Source of the DNA: Nocardia gamkensis NBRC 108242
GTDB taxonomy: Bacteria; Actinomycetota; Actinomycetes; Mycobacteriales; Mycobacteriaceae
Assembly (NCBI RefSeq): GCF_001612985.1
Contig: NZ_BDBM01000035.1
Location: 1-64,000, forward strand
Length of the DNA stretch: 64,000 nt
Direction of reading: 5' to 3'
The notes beneath the pieces were generated by a model. That model searched no databases. It worked only from the letters and a program-made list of their open reading frames with translations, and was not told the origin of the DNA. Below, piece by piece: positions 53,221-61,930 of this stretch; the stretch's first letter is position 1, and each line of letters begins with the position of its first letter. Both the position numbers and the translations under genes were made by a program.

Positions 53221-53223
53221 GTC

Positions 53224-54477
53224 TTATGCAACTCCGAAGAAGCTCTGGGCCTTCCGCACGGCGGCGACCAGCGCGTCCACCTCGGCGACGGTGTTGTAGA
53301 CCGCGAACGAGGCGCGCGCGGTGGCGGCGACGCCGAAACGCCGGTGCAGTGGCCACGCGCAATGGTGGCCCACCCGGATCGCGACGCCCTCGTCGTCCAG
53401 GATCTGCCCGACGTCGTGCGCGTGAATGCCGTCTACCACGAACGCCACGGCGCCGCCGCGGTCGACGTTCTCGGTGGGTCCGATGACGCGCACGCCGTCG
53501 ATCTCGGCCAGCCCTTCCAGCGCCGCGCCGACGAGCGTGTGCTCGTGCGCCGCGACGGCGTCCATGCCGATGCGTTCGAGATATCGCACGGCCGCGCCCA
53601 ATCCGACCACCTGCGAGGTCATCGGCACCCCGGCCTCGAAGCGCTGCGGCGGCGGAGCGTAGGTGCTGTGGTCCATGAAGACCGTCTCGATCATGGAGCC
53701 GCCGGTGATGAACGGCGGCATCTCCTCGAGCAGCGCGCGGCGGCCGACGAACACGCCGACGCCGGAGGGACCGAGCATCTTGTGCCCGGAGAACGCGGCG
53801 AAATCCACGCCCAGCGTGCGGAAGTCCACCGGCATGTGCGGCACCGACTGGCAGGCGTCGAGCACGACCAGCGCGCCTACCGCCTTCGCGCGGCGCACCA
53901 GTTCCTCGACCGGCGCCACCGCGCCGGTGACGTTGGACTGGTGGGTGAACGCGACCACCTTGGTGGCGGGCGACAGTTCCAGCGAGTCCAGGTCGATCCG
54001 GCCGTCCTCGGTCACGCCGTACCACTTCAGCGTGGCGCCGGTGCGGCGGGCCAGTTCCTGCCAGGGCACCAGATTCGCGTGGTGTTCCAGCTCTGTGATG
54101 ACGATCTCGTCGCCGGGACCCACGTGGTGCGGGAACCGGTCGTCGGCGAGCGCGTAGGTCACCAGGTTCAGCGACTCGGTGGCGTTCTTGGTGAAGACGA
54201 TCTCGCCCACGTCCACGCCGACGAACCGCGCGATGTCGGCCCGCGCGCCCTCGTAGGCGTCGGTCGCCTCCTCGGCCAACTGGTGCGCCCCGCGGTGCAC
54301 CGCGGAGTTGCTGGTGATCAGGAACTCGCGTTCGGCTTCGAGCACCTCGATCGGCCGCTGCGCGGTCGCGCCGGAGTCCAGGTACACCAACGGTTTCCCG
54401 TCCCGGACCGTGCGGTTCAGGATCGGGAAGTCGGCCCGGATGCGGGCGACGTCGAGGGTGCGGACCGTAGCGGTCAT
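53224..54477 (-). CDS. sufS: SufS cysteine desulfurase
   Basis: 417 aa PLP enzyme releasing sulfur from cysteine as persulfide. PLP-binding His in ELEHHANLVPWQ, PLP-Lys in FSGHKMLGPSGVGVF near 225, and the catalytic Cys in VGHHCAWPLHRRFGV near 370 with the flanking group II pattern. It starts MTATVRTLDVARIRADFPIL. One base separates it from sufC, so they are coupled. Confidence 0.96.
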   Translation of the reverse strand: MTATVRTLDVARIRADFPILNRTVRDGKPLVYLDSGATAQRPIEVLEAEREFLITSNSAVHRGAHQLAEEATDAYEGARADIARFVGVDVGEIVFTKNATESLNLVTYALADDRFPHHVGPGDEIVITELEHHANLVPWQELARRTGATLKWYGVTEDGRIDLDSLELSPATKVVAFTHQSNVTGAVAPVEELVRRAKAVGALVVLDACQSVPHMPVDFRTLGVDFAAFSGHKMLGPSGVGVFVGRRALLEEMPPFITGGSMIETVFMDHSTYAPPPQRFEAGVPMTSQVVGLGAAVRYLERIGMDAVAAHEHTLVGAALEGLAEIDGVRVIGPTENVDRGGAVAFVVDGIHAHDVGQILDDEGVAIRVGHHCAWPLHRRFGVAATARASFAVYNTVAEVDALVAAVRKAQSFFGVA

Positions 54478-54478
54478 G

Positions 54479-55297
54479 TCAGGCTCCGGCGGTTGCAGAC
54501 TGGGGGATGGCAGTCGGCGAAGCCGACGGGGCGGGTGAACCTTGCGTGAAACGAACGTAGCCGTTGGCGTCGAGTTCCTCGGCGAGTTCGGCGCCGCCCT
54601 CGGCGACGATGCGGCCGCCGACGAACACGTGCACGAACTCCGGCTGGATGTAGCGCAGGATGCGGGTGTAGTGCGTGATCAGCAGGACACCGCCGTTCTC
54701 GCGCTCCTTGTAGCGATTGACGCCCTCGGAGACGATGCGCAGCGCGTCGACGTCCAGGCCGGAGTCGGTCTCGTCCAGGATGGCGATCTTCGGCTTGAGC
54801 AGGCCCAGCTGGAGGATCTCGTGGCGCTTCTTCTCACCGCCGGAGAAGCCCTCGTTCACGCTGCGGTCGGCGAAGGCGGCGTCGATCTCCAGTTCGCTCA
54901 TCGACTCCTTCACCTCCTTGACCCAGTGCCGAAGCTTCGGCGCCTCGCCGCGCACGGCGGTGGCGGCGGTGCGCAGGAAGTTCGACATCGAGACGCCGGG
55001 AACCTCGACCGGGTACTGCATGGCGAGGAACAGGCCCGCACGCGCGCGCTCGTCCACCGACATCGCCAGTACGTCCTCGCCGTCGAGGGTGATCGAGCCG
55101 GAGGTCACGGTGTACTTCGGGTGACCGGCGATCGCGTAGGACAGCGTGGACTTGCCGGAGCCGTTCGGGCCCATGATGGCGTGCGTCTCACCGGACTTCA
55201 CGGTGAGGTTCACGCCCTTGAGGATCTTGATGGGCTCGCCGGACTCGTCGGGGTTGGCGACCTCGACGTGCAGGTCCTTGATTTCCAGGGTGGTCAT
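54479..55297 (-). CDS. sufC: SufC ATPase of the SufBCD scaffold
   Basis: 272 aa ABC-type ATPase. Walker A GPNGSGKST at 43-51, signature FSGGEKKRHEIL and Walker B IAILDETDSGLD near 175. The C-terminal 20 residues (SPAPSASPTAIPQSATAGA) extend beyond the usual length of about 255. Drives Fe-S cluster assembly on SufB-SufD. It is 40 bp after sufD. Confidence 0.96.
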   Translation of the reverse strand: MTTLEIKDLHVEVANPDESGEPIKILKGVNLTVKSGETHAIMGPNGSGKSTLSYAIAGHPKYTVTSGSITLDGEDVLAMSVDERARAGLFLAMQYPVEVPGVSMSNFLRTAATAVRGEAPKLRHWVKEVKESMSELEIDAAFADRSVNEGFSGGEKKRHEILQLGLLKPKIAILDETDSGLDVDALRIVSEGVNRYKERENGGVLLITHYTRILRYIQPEFVHVFVGGRIVAEGGAELAEELDANGYVRFTQGSPAPSASPTAIPQSATAGA

Positions 55298-55337
55298 CGA
55301 ATTCGAATTCCTTTGCCGAATATGGGGTCGTCGTTGA

Positions 55338-56516
55338 TCAGGCGCCGATGGCGGCGAGTTCGGCCTCGATGGCCGCCTCCAGCCGGTCTCGGATTTCGGG
55401 CACCGCGATCTTCTGGATGATCTCGTGGAAGAACCCGCGCACCACCAAGCGGCGGGCGGCGTCCTCCGGGATGCCGCGGGCGCGCAGGTAGAACAGCTGC
55501 TCGTCGTCGAACCTGCCGGTCGCGGACGCGTGTCCGGCGCCGACGATCTCGCCGGTCTCGATCTCCAGGTTCGGCACCGAGTCCGCGCGGGCGCCGTCGG
55601 TGAGCACCAGGTTGCGGTTCACCTCGAAGGTGTCGGTGCCCTCGGCGGCGGCGCGGATGAGCACGTCGCCCACCCACACGGTGCGGGCGTCGCCCTTCGG
55701 GGAGTTCGGATCGCCTTGCAGCGCACCCTTGTACAGCACGTTCGACTTGCAGTTCGGCACCGCGTGGTCGACCAGCAGGCGCTGCTCGAAATGCTGGCCC
55801 GCGTCGGCGAAGTAGAGGCCGAGCAGTTCGGCGTCGCCGCCGGGGCCGTCGTAGCGGACGTTGCCGGTCAGGCGCACCAGGTCGCCGCCGAGGGTGACCG
55901 AGATGTGCCGCAGGGTGGCGTCGCGGCCGATCTCGGCGTGGTGCGCGGTGGCGTGCACCGCGTCGTCGGCCCAATCCTGCACGGCCACGACGGTCAGCTT
56001 GGCCGAATCGCCGAGCACGAATTCCACGTTCTCCGCGTAGGTTCCGCTGCCGCGCTGGTCGATGACCACCGTGACCTTGGCGAAGGCGTCCAGCCGGATC
56101 TGCAAGTGGCCGTAAGCGGTCTTGCCCTCGCCGGGTCCGGTGATGGTGACGACCACCGGCTCGGCGACCTCGATCTCCTCGCCGACCGACACGACAGTGG
56201 CCTGCTCGAAGCCCGAGTATGCCTGCGCGGCAACGCGGTCCGACGGCACACCGGCCTCGCCGAGCCTGCTGTCGGTCCGGTCGACCGTCTCCACGGTCAC
56301 GCCCTCGGCCGCCGCGACATCGACAGTCGCGTGGCCGTCGCGAACCGCGGTGCCGTCCTGCAATCCGCGCAAGCGGCGCAGCGGCGTGAACCGCCACGCC
56401 TCGTCCTTGGCGGAAGGCACCTCGAAGGCGTCGACGTCGAACGAGGTGAAGACTTCGCCCTTGTTGACCGCGGGGGTGCGACCTTCGGCGGCTTCGGCAA
56501 TGTTCTCCACGGCCAT
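55338..56516 (-). CDS. sufD: SufD scaffold subunit
   Basis: 392 aa beta-helix protein paired with SufB. C-terminal core includes HFEQRLLVDHAVPNCKSNVL, NRNLVLTDGARADSVPNLEI and ETGEIVGAGHASATGRFDDE, which carries the functional His. Its ATG overlaps the sufB stop by one base (TGATG). Confidence 0.95.
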   Translation of the reverse strand: MAVENIAEAAEGRTPAVNKGEVFTSFDVDAFEVPSAKDEAWRFTPLRRLRGLQDGTAVRDGHATVDVAAAEGVTVETVDRTDSRLGEAGVPSDRVAAQAYSGFEQATVVSVGEEIEVAEPVVVTITGPGEGKTAYGHLQIRLDAFAKVTVVIDQRGSGTYAENVEFVLGDSAKLTVVAVQDWADDAVHATAHHAEIGRDATLRHISVTLGGDLVRLTGNVRYDGPGGDAELLGLYFADAGQHFEQRLLVDHAVPNCKSNVLYKGALQGDPNSPKGDARTVWVGDVLIRAAAEGTDTFEVNRNLVLTDGARADSVPNLEIETGEIVGAGHASATGRFDDEQLFYLRARGIPEDAARRLVVRGFFHEIIQKIAVPEIRDRLEAAIEAELAAIGA

Positions 56517-57952
56517 CAGCCGACGGCTCCTTCCATTTGCAGTTCGATCAGGCGGTTCAGTTCGAGCGCGTACTCCATCGGCAGTTCCTTGGCGATCGGC
56601 TCGACGAAGCCGCGCACCACCATCGCCATCGCCTCGTCCTCGGTGAGGCCGCGGCTCATCAGGTAGAACAACTGGTCCTCGGAGACCTTCGAGACGGTCG
56701 CCTCGTGACCCATGGTCACGTCGTCCTCACGGATGTCGACGTAGGGATAGGTGTCCGAGCGGCTGATCGTGTCGACCAGCAGCGCGTCGCACTTCACCGT
56801 CGACTTCGAGCCGTGCGCGCCCTTGTTCACCTGGACCAGGCCACGGTAGGAGGCCCGGCCGCCGCCGCGCGCCACCGACTTCGACACGATGGTCGAGGAG
56901 GTGTGCGGCGCGAGATGGAGCATCTTCGCACCGGTGTCCTGGTGCTGGCCCTCGCCGGCGAACGCCACCGAGAGCACCTCGCCCTTGGCGTACTCGCCGG
57001 TCATCCAGACCGCCGGGTACTTCATGGTGACCTTGGAACCGATGTTGCCGTCGATCCACTCCATAGTCGCGCCCGCCTCGGCCTTGGCCCGCTTGGTGAC
57101 CAGGTTGTAGACGTTGTTCGACCAGTTCTGGATGGTGGTGTAGCGGCAGCGGCCGCCCTTCTTCACGATGATCTCCACCACCGCGGAGTGCAGCGAGTCG
57201 GACTTGTAGATCGGCGCGGTGCAACCCTCGACGTAGTGCACGTAGGCGCCCTCGTCGACGATGATCAGGGTCCGCTCGAACTGGCCCATGTTCTCGGTGT
57301 TGATCCGGAAGTAGGCCTGCAGCGGAATGTCGACGTGCACGCCCGGCGGAACGTAGATGAACGAGCCACCCGACCAGACAGAGGTGTTCAGCGCGGAGAA
57401 CTTGTTGTCGCCCGCGGGGATCACCGTGCCGAAGTACTGCTGGAAGATCTCCGGGTGCTCCTTCAACGCGGTATCGGTGTCGAGGAAGATGACGCCCTGC
57501 TGCTCCAGATCCTCCCGGATCTGGTGGTAGACGACCTCGGACTCGTACTGCGCGGCCACACCGGAGACCAGCCGCTGCTTCTCCGCCTCGGGGATGCCCA
57601 GCTTGTCGTAGGTGTTCTTGATGTCCTCGGGCAGTTCGTCCCAGGTCGCGGCCTGCTTCTCGGTCGAACGCACGAAGTACTTGATGTTGTCGAAGTCGAT
57701 TCCGTCGAGGTTGGAGCCCCACAGCGGCATCGGCTTGCGATCGAAGATGCGCAGCGCCTTGAGCCGCTGCGCGAGCATCCATTCCGGCTCGTTCTTCTTC
57801 GCCGAGATGTCGCGGACAACCGCCTCGGACAGACCTCGTTGCGCGCTGGCGCCGGCCACATCCGAATCGGCCCAGCCGTAACCGTATTTGCCCAGCGAGG
57901 CGATGGCCTCTTCCTGGGTGAGCGGTTGCACCTGGTCGGTGGTCGTCGTCAT
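56516..57952 (-). CDS. sufB: SufB scaffold subunit
   Basis: 478 aa, platform for cluster assembly. Core segments are FIYVPPGVHVDIPLQAYFRI, AYVHYVEGCTAPIYKSDSLH (Cys), RCRYTTIQNWSNNVYNLVTK and DDVTMGHEATVSKVSEDQLF. No intein insertion, unlike the M. tuberculosis SufB (Rv1461) that I recall contains one. ATG at 57952 with GGAAGGAGT. It overlaps the sufR stop by 4 nt. Confidence 0.96.
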   Translation of the reverse strand: MTTTTDQVQPLTQEEAIASLGKYGYGWADSDVAGASAQRGLSEAVVRDISAKKNEPEWMLAQRLKALRIFDRKPMPLWGSNLDGIDFDNIKYFVRSTEKQAATWDELPEDIKNTYDKLGIPEAEKQRLVSGVAAQYESEVVYHQIREDLEQQGVIFLDTDTALKEHPEIFQQYFGTVIPAGDNKFSALNTSVWSGGSFIYVPPGVHVDIPLQAYFRINTENMGQFERTLIIVDEGAYVHYVEGCTAPIYKSDSLHSAVVEIIVKKGGRCRYTTIQNWSNNVYNLVTKRAKAEAGATMEWIDGNIGSKVTMKYPAVWMTGEYAKGEVLSVAFAGEGQHQDTGAKMLHLAPHTSSTIVSKSVARGGGRASYRGLVQVNKGAHGSKSTVKCDALLVDTISRSDTYPYVDIREDDVTMGHEATVSKVSEDQLFYLMSRGLTEDEAMAMVVRGFVEPIAKELPMEYALELNRLIELQMEGAVG

Positions 57953-58758
57953 TCGGCACTCCTTCCGGAGTCGTTCGTTCGTACCGCTGCGGGCTGTGCA
58001 GCGGTTGGTACTGAAGTTCCGGTCCGGTCGGCGGGCAGGACCAGCAGCGGCACGTGCGTGGTGCACGCGCAGTCGCCGTTGGCGATCGTGGCCAGCCGCT
58101 GCACGTGCGTGCCGAGCAGCTCCCGGAACGCCTCGAGCTCCGCCGCGCACAGCTGAGGGAACTCCTCGGCGACGTGTGCCACGGGGCAGTGGTGCTGGCA
58201 GATCTGCACGCCCGCGCCCACCTTGCGGGTGGTGGCGGCGAACCCGGCGTCGGTGAACGCCTCGGCGATCTCCTCGGCCTTGGCCTCGGTCTGTTCGGTG
58301 GTGTGCTCACCGACCGGTTCGATCCCGGCCACGATAGTGCGTGCTCGTTTGCGGGCGAACTCGGTGATCGCCTGTTCGCCGCCGATCTCCCCGAGCTGCC
58401 GGATCGCTGCCCCCGCCAGATCGTCGTAGGCGTGGCCGAGGTCGCCTCGTCCGGCCGCGGTGAGCTGGTACTGCTTGGCCGGGCGGCCCCGGCCCTTCTG
58501 CTGCCAGGGCGCCGATCGAGTCGCTCGCGCTCGGCCGGAGTCGATCAAGGCGTCCAGATGCCTGCGCACGCCCGCCGGGGCGAGGCCGAGCCTGTCCCCG
58601 ATGGCGGTGGCGGTGATCGGTCCTTCCTCCAGCAGCAGCTGGACGATGGCCGCTCGGGTATGCCCTTCGCCGCCGACCGCCGCGGGCGCAGCAATCGACC
58701 CGGCACCGGTCCGGCGACCAGCCCCTTCGTCGTTCCTCCGCAAACCCACGGTTTTCAC
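57949..58758 (-). CDS. sufR: SufR, Fe-S-sensing repressor of the suf operon
   Basis: 269 aa. Winged HTH near 35-75 (GPITATAIGDRLGLAPAGVR, RHLDALIDSG). C-terminal cysteines CQHHCPVAH, LCAAELEAF and GDCACTTH suit a [4Fe-4S] cluster. Holo-SufR represses the operon; loss of the cluster under oxidative or iron stress derepresses it. GTG at 58758, possibly leaderless: a SufR-type palindrome spans this codon. An in-frame GTG three codons later is an alternative start. First gene of sufRBDCSUT. Confidence 0.93.
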   Translation of the reverse strand: MKTVGLRRNDEGAGRRTGAGSIAAPAAVGGEGHTRAAIVQLLLEEGPITATAIGDRLGLAPAGVRRHLDALIDSGRARATRSAPWQQKGRGRPAKQYQLTAAGRGDLGHAYDDLAGAAIRQLGEIGGEQAITEFARKRARTIVAGIEPVGEHTTEQTEAKAEEIAEAFTDAGFAATTRKVGAGVQICQHHCPVAHVAEEFPQLCAAELEAFRELLGTHVQRLATIANGDCACTTHVPLLVLPADRTGTSVPTAAQPAAVRTNDSGRSAE

Positions 58759-58769
58759 AACATCAGTGT
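58755..58769 (-). promoter_or_regulatory. SufR operator
   Basis: On the minus strand ACACT-GATGT-TGTGA matches the ACACT-N5-TGTGA site reported, as I recall, for mycobacterial SufR (Rv1460). It overlaps the sufR start codon. A second palindrome, CGGAA-CGAA-TTCCG, lies just upstream. Possible autorepression of the entire suf operon. Confidence 0.75.
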
Positions 58770-59062
58770 GGCGGAATTCGTTCCGGAAATCTAATAAGGG
58801 TGCCCTGAGTCAGCGGCGCGATCGACCTGCGGGGATTCCGGTCCCGCGGTGGGTCACGCCCCGATCATCCAGACAGGTGTCCAACGGCGCGACACTGGGC
58901 CCGAAGCCGCCTTTCCCGCCTGACCTGCGCAGAGAAAACGCTGATCGAACCGGCCGGCGCGAGTGGGCGCGAACTCGGAACCGCCGCGACCGCCCCTGCG
59001 GCGTGATCGTCGCCACCGGACGCCGGGTCGCGACGGTCCGCAGTGCGATTCGTCACAGACGT
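58759..59062. other. 304-bp spacer with sufR promoter, no gene
   Basis: The left end carries the SufR operator and an AT-richer patch (TTATTAGATT on the minus strand, a candidate -10). The rest has no supported coding frame; it ends at the alcohol dehydrogenase stop. Confidence 0.45.
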
Positions 59063-60082
59063 TCAGCGCACGGCCACCAGTTTCATCGGCGTCTCGAGCA
59101 GCGCCTCCATGGAGTCCTCCCACGGGACCGTCGCTGTGGTGACCAGCGACGGATCGAAGCGACCGGCCGCCACGAGATCGAGGACCTCGGGAATGACCGG
59201 GCGCACGTGCGCGCGGCCGGTATGAAAGGTGCAGCAGCGGGTGTACATGCCGAAGAGCGGCAGCGCGACGTCTTGCGCTTGGACGCTGACGCTCGTGCAC
59301 CAGCCGTCGTACGCCGTCGCGTCGATGGCCCCGCGCAACGCTTTCGCCCCGCCCGCCGCCTCTACGACGATCGGGAACCGCCCCACCCGCGCGTCCCGGG
59401 GCCCTTCGATCGCTTCCGCGCCGAGCGACTTCGCGATGTCCAGCCGCCGGCCGGAGTCGTCGAGATAGACCACCCGGGCGGAGCCGAGGGCGACGGCGAG
59501 CCCGGCGGCGTACAGACCGATCGACGGAGCGGCGGGGCCGCCGATGACCAGCGCTTCGGCGGCCGGATCGTCGGCCAGCTGCGGGCCGACCGAGCGATAG
59601 GCGTCCGGGATGTTGTCGCTCGCGCTGGCCACCGCGGCCGGGTCGACGCCGGAGGGCAGCCGCACCAGCATGGCGTCCGCGTGCGGCACCAGCGCCAGGT
59701 CGGCCCACAGCCCGCCCCAGTCCAGCCCGCCCATGGCGCCGAGGCCGAACGAGGACAGCCGCGGATGGCTCACGCAGTTCCCGGTCCGCCCGCGTGCGCA
59801 CGCCCGGCACGCGCCGCAGGAGATCTGGAACGGCACCACCACCAGGTCGCCCACGGCGACGGCGCGTACCTCCGGCCCGATCTCGACGACTTCCGCCACT
59901 CCCTCGTGCCCGAACGGATACGGACCGGGCAGCGGGAAGGCTCCGCGCAGAACGGCCGGGTCGATGTCACAGGTGGCCAGCGCGACGGGCCGCACCAGCG
60001 CCTGGCCGGGCCCGCTCAGCACGGGTTCGGGATGTTCTTCCCAGCGCATCGCACCAGGACCGGTCAGCATCAGACGCTTCAT
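59063..60082 (-). CDS. Zinc-dependent alcohol dehydrogenase
   Basis: 339 aa medium-chain dehydrogenase. Catalytic zinc region ALATCDIDPAVLRG and PFGHEGVAEVVEIGPEVRAV. Structural-zinc cysteines CGACRACARGRTGNC near 90-104. NAD-binding fold with ALVIGGPAAPSIGLYAAGLA. The usual GxGxxG is altered to GGPAAPSIG. Substrate unknown. It follows a TetR gene in the same direction, with a palindrome 16 bp before its start. Confidence 0.88.
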   Translation of the reverse strand: MKRLMLTGPGAMRWEEHPEPVLSGPGQALVRPVALATCDIDPAVLRGAFPLPGPYPFGHEGVAEVVEIGPEVRAVAVGDLVVVPFQISCGACRACARGRTGNCVSHPRLSSFGLGAMGGLDWGGLWADLALVPHADAMLVRLPSGVDPAAVASASDNIPDAYRSVGPQLADDPAAEALVIGGPAAPSIGLYAAGLAVALGSARVVYLDDSGRRLDIAKSLGAEAIEGPRDARVGRFPIVVEAAGGAKALRGAIDATAYDGWCTSVSVQAQDVALPLFGMYTRCCTFHTGRAHVRPVIPEVLDLVAAGRFDPSLVTTATVPWEDSMEALLETPMKLVAVR

Positions 60083-60097
60083 CGTCCGAGTGTCGCT

Positions 60098-60107
60098 AGA
60101 ACGTTCT
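60098..60107. promoter_or_regulatory. Palindrome upstream of the alcohol dehydrogenase
   Basis: AGAACGTTCT, perfect 10 bp, embedded in CTAGAACGTTCTTTCTAG, between the TetR stop and the dehydrogenase start. TetR proteins of the YxaF/LmrA type often bind TAGA-NNNN-TCTA-like sites, so this is a likely target of the upstream regulator. Confidence 0.6.
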
Positions 60108-60113
60108 TTCTAG

Positions 60114-60806
60114 TCAAGCGTTCCGTGCCGTATCGCCTTGCTGAGCAGGAGTATCCGGAAATTTTCCGGGACGCGTGGCGGCGGCGGACTCGCTGGTGGC
60201 CGCCGCACGGCGCGGCGCGGGCTCTGGACCGCCGATCCCCGCCGCCGCGAACGTCGACCGGATCAGCCGCTCCATCGACTTCGCCACCGTGCGCAGCGGG
60301 GCGTCCGACTGCCGGATCCGGGCCAGGATCGTGGCGCCCTCATAGGCGGCGACCACCGTCGTGGCCAGCTCTGCCGCCTCCTCGCCGCCGAGCCCGAGTT
60401 CGGCGAGCAGTCCGGCGAAGGCCTGCTCCATCGCCTCGAAGGCGTGCACACAGGCCGAGCGCACCGCCTCGACGTCGCTGCCACCGTCCAGCGCGGGCGT
60501 CCCGACCGGGCATCCGTCGGTCCACTCCGAGTCCGCGAGCTTGCCGACCATGAATTCGAACAGCGTGGCCAAGGTGGCGAACACATCGGTGGGCGCCTGC
60601 CGGATCATCCGGCCGGTCAGCACGCCGGTCCCGGTGATCGCCGCGACCGCGATCTCCTCCTTACCCCCCGGAAAGTGGTGGTAGATCGAGCCATACGGCA
60701 GTTCGGCCGCCTCGCTCAACGCCTTCAGACCGAACCCGTGATACCCGTGCCGCGCCAGCAGCCCGGACGCGGCCACCTCGATCCGCCGCCTGGACTCCGA
60801 AACCAT
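60114..60806 (-). CDS. TetR-family regulator (YxaF/LmrA-like)
   Basis: 230 aa. HTH segment GLKALSEAAELPYGSIYHHF followed by PGGKEEIAVAAITGTG, the phrase typical of the LmrA/YxaF branch. A helical ligand domain with DGCPVGTPALDG follows and the C-terminus is a disordered Ala/Pro/Arg tail. It precedes the alcohol dehydrogenase by 31 bp and probably regulates it and itself. Confidence 0.9.
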   Translation of the reverse strand: MVSESRRRIEVAASGLLARHGYHGFGLKALSEAAELPYGSIYHHFPGGKEEIAVAAITGTGVLTGRMIRQAPTDVFATLATLFEFMVGKLADSEWTDGCPVGTPALDGGSDVEAVRSACVHAFEAMEQAFAGLLAELGLGGEEAAELATTVVAAYEGATILARIRQSDAPLRTVAKSMERLIRSTFAAAGIGGPEPAPRRAAATSESAAATRPGKFPDTPAQQGDTARNA

Positions 60807-60816
60807 CTGTCGATTG

Positions 60817-60834
60817 TGCCCCGCGAGCGGGGCA
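60817..60834. promoter_or_regulatory. Palindromes upstream of the TetR gene
   Basis: TGCCCCGC-GA-GCGGGGCA (60817-60834) is a perfect 8-bp inverted repeat with a 2-bp centre. It ends 11 bp before the TetR start, and TCCGATCGGA follows at 60837-60846. Candidate operator, though different from the AGAACGTTCT element downstream. Confidence 0.5.
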
Positions 60835-61001
60835 GGTCCGATCGGAACGACCAGGGTCCGTTCGCGGTGCGGGATCGTCGGCCGAATCAGGCCGGGGACC
60901 CGGAACTCCCGGGGTGCCGCACATTCGGCAGGTGCCGACAGCGCCTTGTCCCCGAGGAGTGCAATTGATCGTGTGCGGTCCAGGCCACGCGTAGGTCGTG
61001 C

Positions 61002-61862
61002 TCAGCGTGTGGTGGCCGCCGACAGAATCGAGCTGACCGGTATGGCGGGGTGCTGGAGAAGGCTTTCGAGGTGGCCGGTGGTCGTGGCGAACTCCCCGCG
61101 GCGGGCGGCCCGGAACATGCCGAGGAGCATGGCGGCCCGCTCCTCGGGGACGCCGTGAGCGACCAGGGAAGCGGCCCATTCGGAGTCCTCGGCGACGACG
61201 CGGCGGATCGTTCGTCCGCTCTGTTCGGTGAGAATAGCGGCGATGTCGGCGAGGTCGAGGGCCTCCGGTGCGGTCAGCGGCGGGGTCGGCCCGTCGAACC
61301 GGTCCTCGTCGGCGAGGATGATCGCCGCCGCTTCGGCGAGGTCGGCATGGGCGGTCCAAGAGACGGGGCCATCGGCCGGTGCGATCAGTTCACCGGTGTC
61401 CAGCGCCGAGCCGAGCAAGAGCGGGACCGTGCCGGCGTAGAACCCGTTGCGCAGTGCGGTGAACGGTATGCCCGCCGCAGCCAGGTAGCGCTCGGTCGCG
61501 GCGTGATCCGGCATGGGCTCGAACACCGAATCCTCGGCGGCGGCCTGATGGCTGGTGTAGAGGATGCGTCCGGCCCCGGCCGCTCGTGCGGCGTCGATCG
61601 CAGCGACGTGCGCGGCGACGGCCGCCTCCCCGGTCAGGTTCGCCGAGACGATCAGCACTTGGTTTGCGCCTTCGAATGCCTCGGCCAGGGATGACGGGTC
61701 GGTGAAGTCGCCGCGCCGCACCCGCACACCGCGGGCGGCCAACTCGCCCGCCCGGTCGATATCGCGGACGCTGACGCCGACCCGAGCGGCTGGTACCCGC
61801 TCCAGCAGCCGATCGACGATCTGAGAGCCGAGCAGTCCCGTGCCTCCGGTAACGATGATCAT
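61002..61862 (-). CDS. NmrA-like NAD(P)H-binding quinone reductase
   Basis: 286 aa atypical SDR. MIIVTGGTGLLGSQIVDRLL, then VRVRRGDFTDPSSLAEAFEG, ILYTSHQAAAEDSVFEPMPD and TALRNGFYAGTVPLLLGSAL fit the QOR2/NmrA group, acting on quinones or sensing redox state. ATG at 61862 is chosen for its AAGGAG 5 nt upstream, rather than a GTG six bases earlier. It is divergent from a TetR regulator. Confidence 0.88.
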   Translation of the reverse strand: MIIVTGGTGLLGSQIVDRLLERVPAARVGVSVRDIDRAGELAARGVRVRRGDFTDPSSLAEAFEGANQVLIVSANLTGEAAVAAHVAAIDAARAAGAGRILYTSHQAAAEDSVFEPMPDHAATERYLAAAGIPFTALRNGFYAGTVPLLLGSALDTGELIAPADGPVSWTAHADLAEAAAIILADEDRFDGPTPPLTAPEALDLADIAAILTEQSGRTIRRVVAEDSEWAASLVAHGVPEERAAMLLGMFRAARRGEFATTTGHLESLLQHPAIPVSSILSAATTR

Positions 61863-61881
61863 CGGCACTCCTTAACAATGA

Positions 61882-61910
61882 TAATATCGATGTTAGCAAC
61901 GCTGATATTA
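61882..61910. promoter_or_regulatory. AT-rich operator between NmrA-like and TetR genes
   Basis: TAATATC (61882-61888) and GATATTA (61904-61910) are perfect inverted arms around 15 nt. Within and after them GATGTTAGCAACG and GATATTAGCACCG form a direct repeat 15 bp apart. The island is far richer in A+T than its surroundings and lies 20 bp from both start codons. Confidence 0.7.
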
Positions 61911-61930
61911 GCACCGATTAAGATGGCCGC

